A DNA stretch of 43,866 bases, from the NCBI GenBank assembly GCA_016874975.1, contig VGSQ01000013.1:1-43866 (forward strand), given 5' to 3'. The stretch comes from Deltaproteobacteria bacterium. GTDB taxonomy: Bacteria > Desulfobacterota > Desulfobaccia > Desulfobaccales > 0-14-0-80-60-11. How positions within the stretch are numbered: position 1 is the first letter of the stretch; the number at the start of each line of letters is the position of its first letter. The notes beneath the pieces were generated by a model. That model was not told the origin of the DNA, did no database searches, and worked only from the letters and a program-made list of their open reading frames with translations. Positions 24,113 to 32,051 of the stretch are shown in pieces. The translations under genes were made by a program, and so were the position numbers.

Positions 24113-24958
24113 ATGCGCACCCGCTCCCGGATGCTGCCGCCGGGCTGGTACCCCACCGGCGCCGCGGCCTGTAGCCGCGCCATCCAATCATTCCTCGCCG
24201 GGGTCAAACCCCTGCCTCCGGGAACCCGGGTGCTGGGCGGCATGGCGCCCCACGCCGGCTGGGACTTCTCCGGCAAGCTGGCGGCCCAGGTCTTCTACCT
24301 GGCCGCCCAGGCGGCGGGCCGGCCCCAGGTGGTCTGCATCTTCGGCGGCCACCTGGGGGGGAATTCCCCGCCGCTGCTGGTGAGCGACGACGCCTGGGAG
24401 ACGCCCCTGGGACCCGTCACCCTGGCCACGGAATTTTACGCCCCCCTGCGGGCCCGGCTTCCCCTGGCCGACGAGCGCCCCGGCGACAACACCATTGAAG
24501 TGAACCTCCCCTTCATCAAGCATTTCTTTCCCGAGGCCCGGGTGCTGGCGGTGCGCGCCCCCCAATCCGGCGTCGCCCTGAAGCTGGGGGAGGCAGTGGC
24601 CGACATCGCTCAGGAGCTGCGGCAGAGCGCGCTCTTTTTCGGCTCCGCGGACCTCACCCACTACGGCCCCAACTACGGCTGGGCCCCACGGGGCACCGGC
24701 CCCGAGGCGGTGAAGTGGGTCAAGGAGGTCAACGACAAGCATTTCCTGGAGCAGATTCTGAAAATGGACGCCCTGGCCGCCATCGGCGCCGCGGACCGGG
24801 ACCAGAGCTCCTGCTCCGCCGGCGCCCCGGCCGCGGCCCTGGCCGCGGTCAAAAAGCTGGGGGCGACCCGGGCCCTCCTGGTGGATTACTACACCAGCTA
24901 CGACGTCATGCCCGGCCACTCCTTCGTGGGGTACGGCGGGGTGATTTTTGCGGCCTAG
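24113..24958 (+). CDS. AmmeMemoRadiSam system protein B (MEMO family)
   Basis: The 281-residue protein has the MEMO fold signature: GGMAPHAGWDFSG, CIFGGHLGG, the DNTIEVNLPFIKHFFP segment, a SADLTHYGPNYG motif and a late QSSCSAGAPAAAL cysteine. These correspond to the conserved His/His/Asp/Cys cluster of MEMO proteins, which resemble class III ring-opening dioxygenases. The function in bacteria is unknown. It lies 24 bases after the carboxyltransferase gene and probably shares its transcript. The radical SAM member of the same trio is upstream of the operon. The stop codon overlaps the broad start region of a broken nucleotidyltransferase gene. Confidence 0.88.
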   Translation: MRTRSRMLPPGWYPTGAAACSRAIQSFLAGVKPLPPGTRVLGGMAPHAGWDFSGKLAAQVFYLAAQAAGRPQVVCIFGGHLGGNSPPLLVSDDAWETPLGPVTLATEFYAPLRARLPLADERPGDNTIEVNLPFIKHFFPEARVLAVRAPQSGVALKLGEAVADIAQELRQSALFFGSADLTHYGPNYGWAPRGTGPEAVKWVKEVNDKHFLEQILKMDALAAIGAADRDQSSCSAGAPAAALAAVKKLGATRALLVDYYTSYDVMPGHSFVGYGGVIFAA

Positions 24959-24989
24959 GCTGCTGGAGGACCCCCCACACATTTTTCCC

Positions 24990-25345
24990 ATGGAAAAGGC
25001 CATTCGGCACCTCATTGAGGTATTGCGGCAAGGCCTCATCAAGTTTTACGGGGACCGCCTGGTTCACCTGACTCTCTTTGGCTCCCAGGCTCGGGAAGAG
25101 GCCGGACCGGAATCGGACCTGGATGTGCTGGTGGTGCTCCGAGGCCCGGTGGATCCAGGCCGGGAAATCGAGCGGAGCGGGGCACTGGTGGCGGCCTTAT
25201 CCCTGGCCCACGATGTGGTCATCGCCTGCGTTTTTATGGTGGAGACGCTCCGTCTCAGCAACGGAGTCAAGGTGGACCTTGGCCCCGACGGCACGATCTA
25301 CGGCATTGAATCACTCAATGCCCAGTCTCGGCTTCTCAGCAGTCG
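24990..25345 (+). pseudogene. MNT-type nucleotidyltransferase, 3' end replaced by repeats
   Basis: From ATG 24990 the frame reads MEKAIRHLIEVLRQGLIKFY and contains the minimal nucleotidyltransferase motif LFGSQAREEAGPESDLDVLV, then a further Asp in AHDVVIACVF. Such proteins normally pair with a HEPN-domain gene; none is present. The frame runs without a stop through R4, R6 and R5 repeats (25341-25480) into the next gene's coding sequence, ending at 25916. The recognisable domain ends about where the repeats begin. I read it as a gene truncated by repeat-rich DNA, not a real fusion. The first 14 upstream codons (from 24948) overlap the MEMO stop and lack support. Confidence 0.6.
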
Positions 25346-25480
25346 CGCATGGGCTGTTGGCCCACCCGTAACCCATGAAAAGGCCGGTGGGGCGGGCGTC
25401 CCTGCCCGCCGTCTTTGTCTTTGGCGGCACAGGCTTCCAGCCTGTGCGCGGCACCGGCAAGATGCCGGCGCCACCAAGGA
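25341..25480. repeat. R4-R6-R5 palindromic repeat cluster
   Basis: R4 (AGTCGCGCATGGGCTGTTGG, then CCCACCCGTAACCCATGAAA, 25341-25380) is followed by R6-like GGGGCGGGCGTCCCTGCCCG (25389-25408). R5 follows (GGCACAGGCTTCCAGCCTGT, about 25425-25450), with a further GCACCGGCAAGATGCCGGCG palindrome. The order R4 then R5 is also seen at 30258-30330. The cluster overlaps the disrupted 3' part of the nucleotidyltransferase frame. Confidence 0.7.
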
Positions 25481-25577
25481 CTTTTCAAGAAGTTTCGAAA
25501 GCCGGAATCGTCCGGGATTAGGCGCCAAGCCCCCGGGAGGCGAATATCCGTCATCTTCTCAAGCAAAGGAGCCGTTC

Positions 25578-25916
25578 ATGAAAATCGCCCGCTGTCTCCT
25601 CATTGTCGCCGTGGCCGTCGGTCTGGCCGCCGTCCCGGCCCTGGCCCAGGACCTGAAAACACAAATCGTGGGCAAGTGGGAAGGGGTCAAACACAAGGAC
25701 GTCATGGAATTTTCCGCCGACGGGAAAATGGTGGTCACCGACCAGACATTGAAACTGGAGGGCGCCTACAAGGTCCTGGACGCCGACACCATCGACATCG
25801 AACTCAAGGAAAAGGAAAACGTCATCAAGGTCAAGGCCAAAGTGACCATTGCCGGGGACACCCTCTCCTTCACCCCGGAAGGCGACAAGACCGAGGAATA
25901 CAAGCGGCTGAAATAG
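25578..25916 (+). CDS. Small exported protein, unknown function
   Basis: ATG 25578 has a clear AAAGGAG ribosome site, and the product begins MKIARCLLIVAVAVGLAAVP followed by ALAQ, a standard Sec signal peptide with an AxA cleavage site. The mature part of about 88 residues (DLKTQIVGKWEGVKHKDVME, ending DKTEEYKRLK) is a run of alternating beta-strand segments with a 'G-K-W-E' opening. It looks like a lipocalin-like or similar small beta-barrel domain, which is a guess from pattern only. The upstream in-frame extension into the nucleotidyltransferase is judged accidental. Another small exported protein follows 94 bases on. Confidence 0.75.
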   Translation: MKIARCLLIVAVAVGLAAVPALAQDLKTQIVGKWEGVKHKDVMEFSADGKMVVTDQTLKLEGAYKVLDADTIDIELKEKENVIKVKAKVTIAGDTLSFTPEGDKTEEYKRLK

Positions 25917-26010
25917 GGGGAGCCGCCCCGTTCCCCTTCCTGTCGGCGGCAACATCCGGCCAGCCCCGGCTGACCGATGGACAGTTCATTATTCCAAGGA
26001 GGAAAGTTTC

Positions 26011-26445
26011 ATGTTCCGTAAACTAATGGTCATGGCCCTGGTGCTGGGACTGGTCTTCACCGCCCTCCCGGTCCGGGCCGCCAAACCCGACGCCACCATC
26101 AGCATCGAATTCACCACCGCCGCCGCCGGCCTGGGCGCCGCCTGGGGCCGGGGGGTGGTCACCTACGGCGACAAGACCTACCAGTTCCAGGTGCGGGGCA
26201 TCCAGGTGCTGGCGGCCGGCATCACCCGACTGTCGGTGAACGGCGAGGTCTACAACCTGAAAAACATCGACGACCTGGTGGGCCTCTACAAGAAGGCGGA
26301 CCCCAGAGGCATCACCTTCATCGAGGCGGACCGCGGCATGGTGGTCACCAATGAAAAGGGCGTGACCCTGAACCTCAAGGCCGTGCAGAAGGGCCTGGAA
26401 CTGGACCTGGTGAAGACCGGCCTCACCGTCCGCAAAGTAAAGTAA
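26011..26445 (+). CDS. Exported protein, possibly DUF1134/EipA-like
   Basis: ATG 26011 follows AAGGAGG. The 144-residue product has a Sec signal peptide (MFRKLMVMALVLGLVFTALP, VRAA). The glycine-rich mature domain contains TTAAAGLGAAWGRGVVTYGD, the segment GEVYNLKNIDDLVGLYK, and a C-terminal repeat of short beta strands (GVTLNLKAVQKGLELDL). The order of these segments recalls the DUF1134/EipA family of periplasmic proteins linked to envelope integrity, but this is a pattern-based suggestion. A hairpin with a short T-run closes the transcript at 26483-26510. Confidence 0.7.
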   Translation: MFRKLMVMALVLGLVFTALPVRAAKPDATISIEFTTAAAGLGAAWGRGVVTYGDKTYQFQVRGIQVLAAGITRLSVNGEVYNLKNIDDLVGLYKKADPRGITFIEADRGMVVTNEKGVTLNLKAVQKGLELDLVKTGLTVRKVK

Positions 26446-26482
26446 CACCATTTTCCTTTTCACGTGCAACAAATGTTCAGGC

Positions 26483-26510
26483 AGGGGCGGGGTGCGCACC
26501 GCCCCTTTAT
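26483..26510 (+). terminator. Terminator hairpin after the exported protein gene
   Basis: AGGGGCGG (26483-26490) pairs with CCGCCCCT (26499-26506) around GGTGCGCA, followed by TTATTG. It lies 38 bases past the stop codon. The loop contains an R1-like GGTGCGCACC core, so a repeat may have been adopted as a terminator. It also separates this transcript from the convergent mutS. Confidence 0.55.
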
Positions 26511-26556
26511 TGCTGGAGGATATCGAGGTCGGTGGCGGTGGAAAGAGAAAACGGTG

Positions 26557-29106
26557 TCACACCTTCTCAGGGTCCTGGGGGGATTTCCCGCCGAACAGTT
26601 TCATCTGCGGCGCCTCCCGCTCCAGGCGGCGGCGGTGGCGGGCCAGTTTGGGGAAGCCCAGGGGGTCCAGGCTGCCGGCCTCCAGGTTCTCCAGCACCTC
26701 CTGGGCCCGGTCGATGACGGGTTGCGGCACGCCGGCCAGTTTGGCCACCTGGATGCCGTAGCTCTGGGAGGCGGCCCCGGGCGCCAGCCGGTGCAGGAAG
26801 ACGATGTTGCCGTCCGCTTCCGCCACCAGCACCTGAAAGTTTTTCACCCGGGGCTTGAGGCGGCTTAAGGCCGTGAGCTCCTGGTAGTGGGTGGCGAACA
26901 GGGTCTTGACGCCCGCCCCGTCCAGGTCGTGCAGGGTTTCGGCCACGGCCCAGGCCAGGGCCAGGCCGTCGAAGGTGCTGGTGCCCCGGCCGATCTCATC
27001 CAGGATGACCAGGCTGCGGGGGGTGGCCTGGTGCAGGATGCGGGCCGTCTCGTGCATCTCCACCAGGAAGGTGCTCTGACCCCGGCCGATGTCGTCCACC
27101 GCCCCCACCCGGGTGAAGATGCGGTCCACCAGGCCCACCACCGCCTCTTGGGCCGGCACGAAGGAGCCCATCTGCGCCAGCAGCACGATGAGGGCCGTCT
27201 GCCGCAGGATGGTGGACTTGCCCGACATGTTGGGGCCGGTGACGATGAGCACCTGGGCGCCTTCGTGCAGGGCCACGTCGTTGGGCACGAAGCCGCCCGG
27301 CGGCAGGACCCGCTCGATCACCGGATGGCGGCTTTCCTTCAGGTGCAGCACCGGCTCCGGGACCAGGCGGGGGCGGCAGTAGAGGTGGAGGGCCGCCACT
27401 TCCGCCAGGGCGGCCAGCACGTCCAGACGGGCCAGGGCCTGGGCCACCCGTTTCAGGCGGGGGGCTTCGCCGGCCAGGAGGCGCCGCAGCTCCTGGAAAA
27501 GCTCCGCCTCCCGGCGCACCCGGGCGTCCTCGGCCCCCAATACCCGGGCCTCTTGCTCCTTCATGGCCGTGGTGATGAAACGCTCGGCGTTCACCAGCGT
27601 CTGCTTACGGATGTAGTCCGCGGGCGCCAGGTGCAGATTGGCCTTGGAAATCTCCAGGTAATAGCCGAAGACCCGGTTGTAGCCCACCTTGAGGGAGCCG
27701 ATGCCGGTGCGCCGCCGCTCTTCCTCCTCCATGCGGATTATCCAGTCTTTTCCTTCCCGGGCGACGGCCAGGACCTCATCCAGCTCGGCGTCGTAGCCTT
27801 CCCGGATGACGCCCCCCTCCTTCAGGGTGTGGGGCGGGTCGTCCACCAGGGCCCGGCCGATAAGGTCGTGAATGTCCGAGAGGTCCGACAGGTCGGCCGC
27901 GGCCCCGGCCAGGAGGGGGGGCAGGTCCGGGGGCAGGGTCTCCCGGATCTCCGGCAGCCGGGCCAGGGTCTGGCGCACCGCGCCCACCTCCCGGGGGGTG
28001 GCCTGCTCCAGGGCCAGGCGGGCGGTGAGGCGCTCCAGATCCCCCAGGCCTTTGAGGCTGTCGCGCAGACGCCGGCGCAGGAGGCCGTGCTGCGTGAAGA
28101 ACTCCACGGCGTCGAGGCGCGCTTCGATTTCCTCAAGATTTTTGAGGGGATAACGTAACCAGCGGGCCAACAGCCGGGCCCCCATGGGGGTGACGGCGGC
28201 GTCCAGGGTATCCAGGAGGGACCCCTGCCGACTGCCGCTGCGCCAGGTTTCGAAGACTTCCAGGTGTCTGAGAGTCGCTTCGTCCAACCCCAGGTAGTCC
28301 TCCCGGCTGTAGGGCAGGAGCCGGTCCAGATGGGGCAGCTCCGGGGTCCGGGAGTCGGCCAGATAGCGGACGATGGCCCCCGCCGCGGCCACTCCCAGGC
28401 GATGGCCGGCCAGACCGAAGCCGTCCAGAAAAATGGTCCCCAGCACCCGGCCCAACTCCCGGCGGGCCGCCTCCAGGTCAAAGCTGAAGGGGGGCAGGGG
28501 GCGCCGGGGGGGCGGCGCGCCGAAGGACGCCAGGGCCCGGTCCAACATCTGGCCCCCGCCATCCTCGGACACCAGCAGTTCACTGGGTTGCACCCGCCAG
28601 AGCTCATCGCCCAATCCCTCTTCGCCCTCGCCCTCGGTGAGGCGGAATTCGCCGGTGGACAGCGACAGGTAGGCCAGACCCCAGCGCCGCCCCTGCACGG
28701 CCACGGCGGCCAGGTAATTATCGGTGCGGGCGTCCAGGGCGGCGGGGTCCACCTGGGTCCCCCGGGTGAGGACGCGGGTCACTTCCCGCCGCACCAGCCC
28801 TTTGGCCAGGGCCGGGTCTTCCACCTGTTCGCAGACCACCACCTTGAAGCCCTGCTCCAGCAGCCGAGCGATATAAGAGGGGGCGGCGTGGATAGGGAAG
28901 CCCGCCATGGGGATGCGCTCCTCCCCGGCGCGGCTGCGGGAGGTGAGGGCGATGCTCAGGGCCTGGGCCGCGGCCTCGGCGTCGGCGAAGAAGAGCTCAA
29001 AAAAATCCCCCATCTGGAAAAGGACCAGGGCGTCGGCGTACTGGGCCTTCAGGTCCAGGTACTGACGGAGCATGGGGGTGAGGCGGTCCGACGGCAGGTC
29101 GGTCAT
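26557..29106 (-). CDS. mutS: DNA mismatch repair protein MutS
   Basis: MutS recognises mispairs and small loops and recruits MutL. The 849-residue protein is full length. The N-terminal mismatch-binding motif is LFQMGDFFELFF, retaining the Phe-x-Glu pair. The connector, lever and clamp regions follow. The ATPase has Walker A GPNMSGKSTILRQ near residue 625, DDIGRGQSTFLVEM, the Walker B-type VILDEIGRGTSTFDG and FATHYQELT. The C-terminus ends with the helix-turn-helix region (GVPQPVIDRAQEVLENLE). It is the last gene of a HIT-LapA-mutS run on the minus strand. Confidence 0.97.
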   Translation of the reverse strand: MTDLPSDRLTPMLRQYLDLKAQYADALVLFQMGDFFELFFADAEAAAQALSIALTSRSRAGEERIPMAGFPIHAAPSYIARLLEQGFKVVVCEQVEDPALAKGLVRREVTRVLTRGTQVDPAALDARTDNYLAAVAVQGRRWGLAYLSLSTGEFRLTEGEGEEGLGDELWRVQPSELLVSEDGGGQMLDRALASFGAPPPRRPLPPFSFDLEAARRELGRVLGTIFLDGFGLAGHRLGVAAAGAIVRYLADSRTPELPHLDRLLPYSREDYLGLDEATLRHLEVFETWRSGSRQGSLLDTLDAAVTPMGARLLARWLRYPLKNLEEIEARLDAVEFFTQHGLLRRRLRDSLKGLGDLERLTARLALEQATPREVGAVRQTLARLPEIRETLPPDLPPLLAGAAADLSDLSDIHDLIGRALVDDPPHTLKEGGVIREGYDAELDEVLAVAREGKDWIIRMEEEERRRTGIGSLKVGYNRVFGYYLEISKANLHLAPADYIRKQTLVNAERFITTAMKEQEARVLGAEDARVRREAELFQELRRLLAGEAPRLKRVAQALARLDVLAALAEVAALHLYCRPRLVPEPVLHLKESRHPVIERVLPPGGFVPNDVALHEGAQVLIVTGPNMSGKSTILRQTALIVLLAQMGSFVPAQEAVVGLVDRIFTRVGAVDDIGRGQSTFLVEMHETARILHQATPRSLVILDEIGRGTSTFDGLALAWAVAETLHDLDGAGVKTLFATHYQELTALSRLKPRVKNFQVLVAEADGNIVFLHRLAPGAASQSYGIQVAKLAGVPQPVIDRAQEVLENLEAGSLDPLGFPKLARHRRRLEREAPQMKLFGGKSPQDPEKV

Positions 29107-29169
29107 GGCGGCTCTCGGTCAGGGGAGGGGGCGACGGCGCCGACGCCACCGGCCGGTTCCCGTCCGAGC

Positions 29170-29535
29170 TCAATCAGAGGGAGTAGAGGAGGATTCTGCA
29201 GCGGGAGAGGTCCTCAAAGGTCTGTCGGCCGCGGTTCCCGTTGCTCCGGCGCGCTTCAGTTCGTTCCCCATGATCTCCAGGTTCTGTCGCAGATGGCGGA
29301 TGGTCTGGCGCTGCTTGATGAGTTCATAAAAGCCGTATAGAGAGGTGGTGAACACCCCCAGGAAAAAGCTGAAAATGATCAGCAGCCATAACGGGATATT
29401 GGCGCTGGTAAAGCTCTTGAGGTAGAGGTCCAGGCTGAGCTGAACCGTCTGTTCCAGGGCCGTGCGGTTCTGCAGGATGAAGATGAGGCCCAGGATGGTT
29501 AGCAGAGAGGTAAAGATGATCTTGAGGAAGCGCAT
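29170..29535 (-). CDS. LapA-domain (DUF1049) inner-membrane protein
   Basis: The 121-residue protein has two predicted transmembrane segments (FLKIIFTSLLTILGLIFILQ and PLWLLIIFSFFLGVFTTSLY) separated by LDLYLKSF.SANIP, the usual LapA/DUF1049 layout. A cytoplasmic coiled coil follows (RQTIRHLRQNLEIMGNELKR) and then a disordered tail. LapA/YciS proteins in E. coli work with LapB in lipopolysaccharide control, but LapB is not nearby and the link is by family only. It begins 2 bases after the HIT gene stop codon, so the two are coupled, and mutS follows by 63 bases. Confidence 0.8.
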   Translation of the reverse strand: MRFLKIIFTSLLTILGLIFILQNRTALEQTVQLSLDLYLKSFTSANIPLWLLIIFSFFLGVFTTSLYGFYELIKQRQTIRHLRQNLEIMGNELKRAGATGTAADRPLRTSPAAESSSTPSD

Positions 29536-29537
29536 GC

Positions 29538-30032
29538 TCAGCCCTCGTCGTCCGTGGCGGAAAAGTGCGGCGCCAGGCGCTGGTAAGTCTCACGGAAATG
29601 CTCAGGAATCACCCGCACCTCGGCAAAGACCGGGATGTAGTTGGTATCCCCGTGCCAGCGGGGCACCACGTGATAGTGAAGATGGGCGGCCACCCCGGCC
29701 CCGGCCACCACTCCCAGGTTGAGCCCCACGTTGAACCCGTCCGGCCGCATCACCATCTTCAGGATGCCAATGGACCGGCGCAGCTTAAGCTGCAGGTCCA
29801 GGAGCTCCTCCGGAGTCAGGTCGTCCAATTCCGGCACGTGCCGGAGGGGGGAGATCAACAGGTGACCGTTGATATAAGGGAATTTGTTCATCATCACCCG
29901 ACTTAGGCGGCCGCTGAAGAGCACCAGGCGCTCCGCCGCATCCTCGCCGGGCCAGGGGCAGAAAATGCAACCCTGGGGCTTGTCCTCGCCCAGGATATAC
30001 TCCATACGCCATGGGGCCCACAAGACTTTCAT
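29538..30032 (-). CDS. HIT family nucleotide hydrolase/transferase
   Basis: The 164-residue protein starts MKVLWAPWRMEYILGEDKPQ, the usual opening of bacterial HIT proteins, with GCIFCPWP as a metal-type C-x2-C. The active-site histidine triad AAHLHYHVVPRW (H-x-H-x-H) and the preceding GFNVGLNLGVVAGAGV segment are complete. Such proteins hydrolyse or phosphorolyse nucleotide phosphates (for example diadenosine polyphosphates); the substrate here is unknown. It is the first gene of the HIT-LapA-mutS run; its upstream side is repeat-rich. Confidence 0.9.
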   Translation of the reverse strand: MKVLWAPWRMEYILGEDKPQGCIFCPWPGEDAAERLVLFSGRLSRVMMNKFPYINGHLLISPLRHVPELDDLTPEELLDLQLKLRRSIGILKMVMRPDGFNVGLNLGVVAGAGVAAHLHYHVVPRWHGDTNYIPVFAEVRVIPEHFRETYQRLAPHFSATDDEG

Positions 30033-30190
30033 GCCGTCTCACACGCTCTCACCGGGGTCGCCGGGCACCGCGGTTATTCTATAACTATAGCACAATATCC
30101 TTAAGGTTCAAGGTTATTTCATTCTCGTTCCCCGGTGCAACGTGTGAACGAGCCACTCATGTATCGGGGGAACACCCAAAACCATGAAAA

Positions 30191-30352
30191 TGTAGGGTGC
30201 GTCTCACGCACCATCTTTGGCGCCCTAAGACGCGCCTTACCAGAGACATTTTCAGAGCAGTCGCGCATGAGCTTGCGGCTCTCTCAAAACCATGAAAAGC
30301 CGTGGTGGCGCAGGCTTCCAGCCTGCGCAGGGACACCCGGGGGCGGGTGTCC
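30191..30352. repeat. R1-R4-R5-R2 repeat cluster
   Basis: R1 variant TGTAGGGTGCGTCTCACGCA (from 30191), R4 CAGTCGCGCATGAGCTTGCG to CATGAAAAGC (30258-30300), R5 GCGCAGGCTTCCAGCCTGCG (30308-30327) and R2 GGACACCCG..CGGGTGTCC (30331-30352, identical to 19574-19595). After R2 comes TCCATAAACG and AACTTTTCG, as after the R2 copy at 19574. The spacer 30033-30434 holds this cluster and array B, and no supported gene. Confidence 0.75.
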
Positions 30353-30393
30353 TCCATAAACGAACCAGGAACTTTTCGTAACAGAGTGAACTC

Positions 30394-30435
30394 ACCCCAG
30401 AACCCAGAACCTGAAACCCAAAACCTAAAATCCCC
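30394..30435. repeat. Heptanucleotide array B
   Basis: The units ACCCCAG, AACCCAG, AACCTGA, AACCCAA, AACCTAA and AATCCCC keep an exact 7-base step. The array ends at the stop codon of the asparaginase-type gene. Array C, in opposite orientation, lies upstream of the same gene. Confidence 0.8.
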
Positions 30436-31430
30436 TACCCCTGGGGCAGCGCAAACACCGGCCGCAGGCGGCCCACCTCCTGTTTGCGGTGATTGTGGAG
30501 GACGGGCGCGGCATAAGGTGCCAGGGCCCTTTCGGCCTCCGGGGTGAGCAGTTCCAGCTCCCGCAGCACCTGGATGACGGCGGGGTTTAGGGCCCGGCCG
30601 GCGCCGTCTTCGATCTTCAGGGCCACCCCCAGGCCCTGCTCAGGCAATGCCAGGGCGAAGCCGCCTTCCGCGCCGGTCTTGGCGAAGACGCGGCCGGGCA
30701 GGGCCTCCATGATCATGGTCTCCAGGCGGCCGTCCCCGGCAATCAAGCGGGGGTGGGCCAGACAGGCCTGCAGCAGTTTGTGGGCCGGGCTTCCTGCCTG
30801 GGCGGCGGCCAGGCGGGCGAACCCCAGGGCGATATTTTTCAGAGGCGCATAGAAGACCGGGGCGCCGCACCCGTCCAGGGCCACGGGGATGTTTTCCGGG
30901 GGGACGCCCACCATGCGCGCCACCGTCCCCAGAATGAGGCGCTGCACGGGGTGTTCGGAATCCAGGTACCCCTCCACAGGCCAGCCCTGGTGCACGCAGA
31001 GAGCCAGCATGGCGGTGTGCTTGCCGGCGCAGGTGTGGTGCACCGCCCCCGGGGTCTGCCCGGCCTGGGTCAGGGCCTTGGCCGAAGGGCGGTGCAGGGG
31101 CGGATGCGCCCCGCACTGGAGGACCTCCGATGAGAGGTCCAGCCGGGCCAGCACCTGCTGCACCAGCTCCACCTGGAAATCCTGGCCGGACAGGGAGCCG
31201 CTGCACAGGGCCAACTCCTTGTCCCCGAACCCAAAGCGCTGGGCCGCCCCGGCGCCCAACAGCGGCAGGGCCTGGAACGGCTTGGCCAGGGACCGCATGC
31301 ACACCAGGGTCTCGATATCCCCCAAAGCCCGATGCACGGCGCCGTCGCTTTGCACCACGGCGATTTGCCCCCGGTGCCGGCATTCCACCTCCGGACCCCG
31401 GGTCACTTCAACCAAAATGGGCGCTTCCAT
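30435..31430 (-). CDS. Asparaginase_II family protein (Rhizobium-type L-asparaginase)
   Basis: The 331-residue protein matches the class of asparaginases unrelated to E. coli AnsA/AnsB (Pfam Asparaginase_II). It begins MEAPILVEVTRGPEVECRHR and has the SLAKPFQALPLL helix with the S-x-x-K pair. The HHTCAGKHTAMLALC motif carries the conserved Cys and Lys, followed by ALDGCGAPVFYAPL and a late KTGAEGGFALALPE segment. The expected reaction is L-asparagine to aspartate plus ammonia in the cytoplasm, by family. The gene is bracketed by heptanucleotide arrays B and C in inverted orientation and by palindromic repeats, which may suggest it was moved as a block. Confidence 0.88.
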   Translation of the reverse strand: MEAPILVEVTRGPEVECRHRGQIAVVQSDGAVHRALGDIETLVCMRSLAKPFQALPLLGAGAAQRFGFGDKELALCSGSLSGQDFQVELVQQVLARLDLSSEVLQCGAHPPLHRPSAKALTQAGQTPGAVHHTCAGKHTAMLALCVHQGWPVEGYLDSEHPVQRLILGTVARMVGVPPENIPVALDGCGAPVFYAPLKNIALGFARLAAAQAGSPAHKLLQACLAHPRLIAGDGRLETMIMEALPGRVFAKTGAEGGFALALPEQGLGVALKIEDGAGRALNPAVIQVLRELELLTPEAERALAPYAAPVLHNHRKQEVGRLRPVFALPQG

Positions 31431-31460
31431 GGCAGTTATCCTTCAAATTATCGGTGTCCG

Positions 31461-31990
31461 CGCAGGCTGGAAGCCCGCGGCACCGGATTTTGTTCGACTC
31501 GTTCCCAAGCACCAGGAACGGATTTTAGGTTTTAGGTTCTGGGTTTTAGGTTTTAGGTTCTGGGATGATTTTCTCAACCTGGTTCCCAGGCTTTGGTCCC
31601 GGGAAATTCCTCATCCCCCTCTCCCCCGACGGGCTAAGCATTACCCACAGGTCGCGCAGGGTGCGGAACGCGCCCCCTTGTCAGGGGTTGGCGGCGGGCA
31701 GAGCCCGCCCTGCCGCATGGTTATTTTGGCAGCCGCAGCCATAAGGCTGCGCCCGGCGCCCCGGACAGAAAAAACGCCTTGAGGGGCAGGTCATAGGGCG
31801 GCCCGCGGCCGCCGGCCCCGGCGTGCGCGGCACGCCCTAGGACCACAGTCCGAAGCCGGAGCTTCGGGGGCAAGTGCGTTCCCAGGCCGGAGCCTGGGAA
31901 CGAGGTTTTCGCTGCTCCTCATCCCTTCCCCGGCACTTGTGGGTAATGATAAGCCCCCGAGGGAAGAGGGCTGGGCTGAGGGGGGGGAAA
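31461..31990. repeat. Mosaic repeat spacer (R5, R7, array C, R6, R3, R7, split CCCTCTCC palindrome)
   Basis: Contents in order: R5-like CGCAGGCTGGAAGCCCGCGG (31462); R7 fragments GTTCCCAAGCACCAGGAACG and GGTTCCCAGGC..GGGAA; array C (31521-31569); CCCCCTCTCCCCCGACGGG (about 31615); ATTACCCACA (about 31639). Then R6 GGCGGGCAGAGCCCGCCCTG (about 31694), R3 in inverted orientation (31793-31840) and R7 GTTCCCAGGC..GCCTGGGAAC (about 31878-31902). It closes with TGTGGGTAAT, inverse of the earlier ATTACCCACA, and GAGGGAAGAGGGCTGGGCTG. No gene is supported in 31431-32051. Confidence 0.65.
31521..31569. repeat. Heptanucleotide array C
   Basis: The units GATTTTA, GGTTTTA, GGTTCTG, GGTTTTA, GGTTTTA, GGTTCTG and GGATGAT give a perfect 7-base period with an internal three-unit higher-order repeat. 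It lies 91 bases upstream of the asparaginase-type start codon and is inverted relative to array B at that gene's 3' end. Confidence 0.85.
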
Positions 31991-32051
31991 CTTTTCAACT
32001 CAATCCCAAGTCATGCTTGGGAGGGAGAGCGCCCAGGCTTTCCAGAAGACT

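Noticed and set aside
22268-24187. 639-codon minus-strand frame opposite the carboxyltransferase
   Set aside because: It mirrors the conserved TIM-barrel gene and has no recognisable motif or ribosome site.
30191-31990. CRISPR array among the clustered palindromes
   Set aside because: The repeats belong to different families and are not evenly spaced copies of one repeat with unique spacers, and no cas genes are present.
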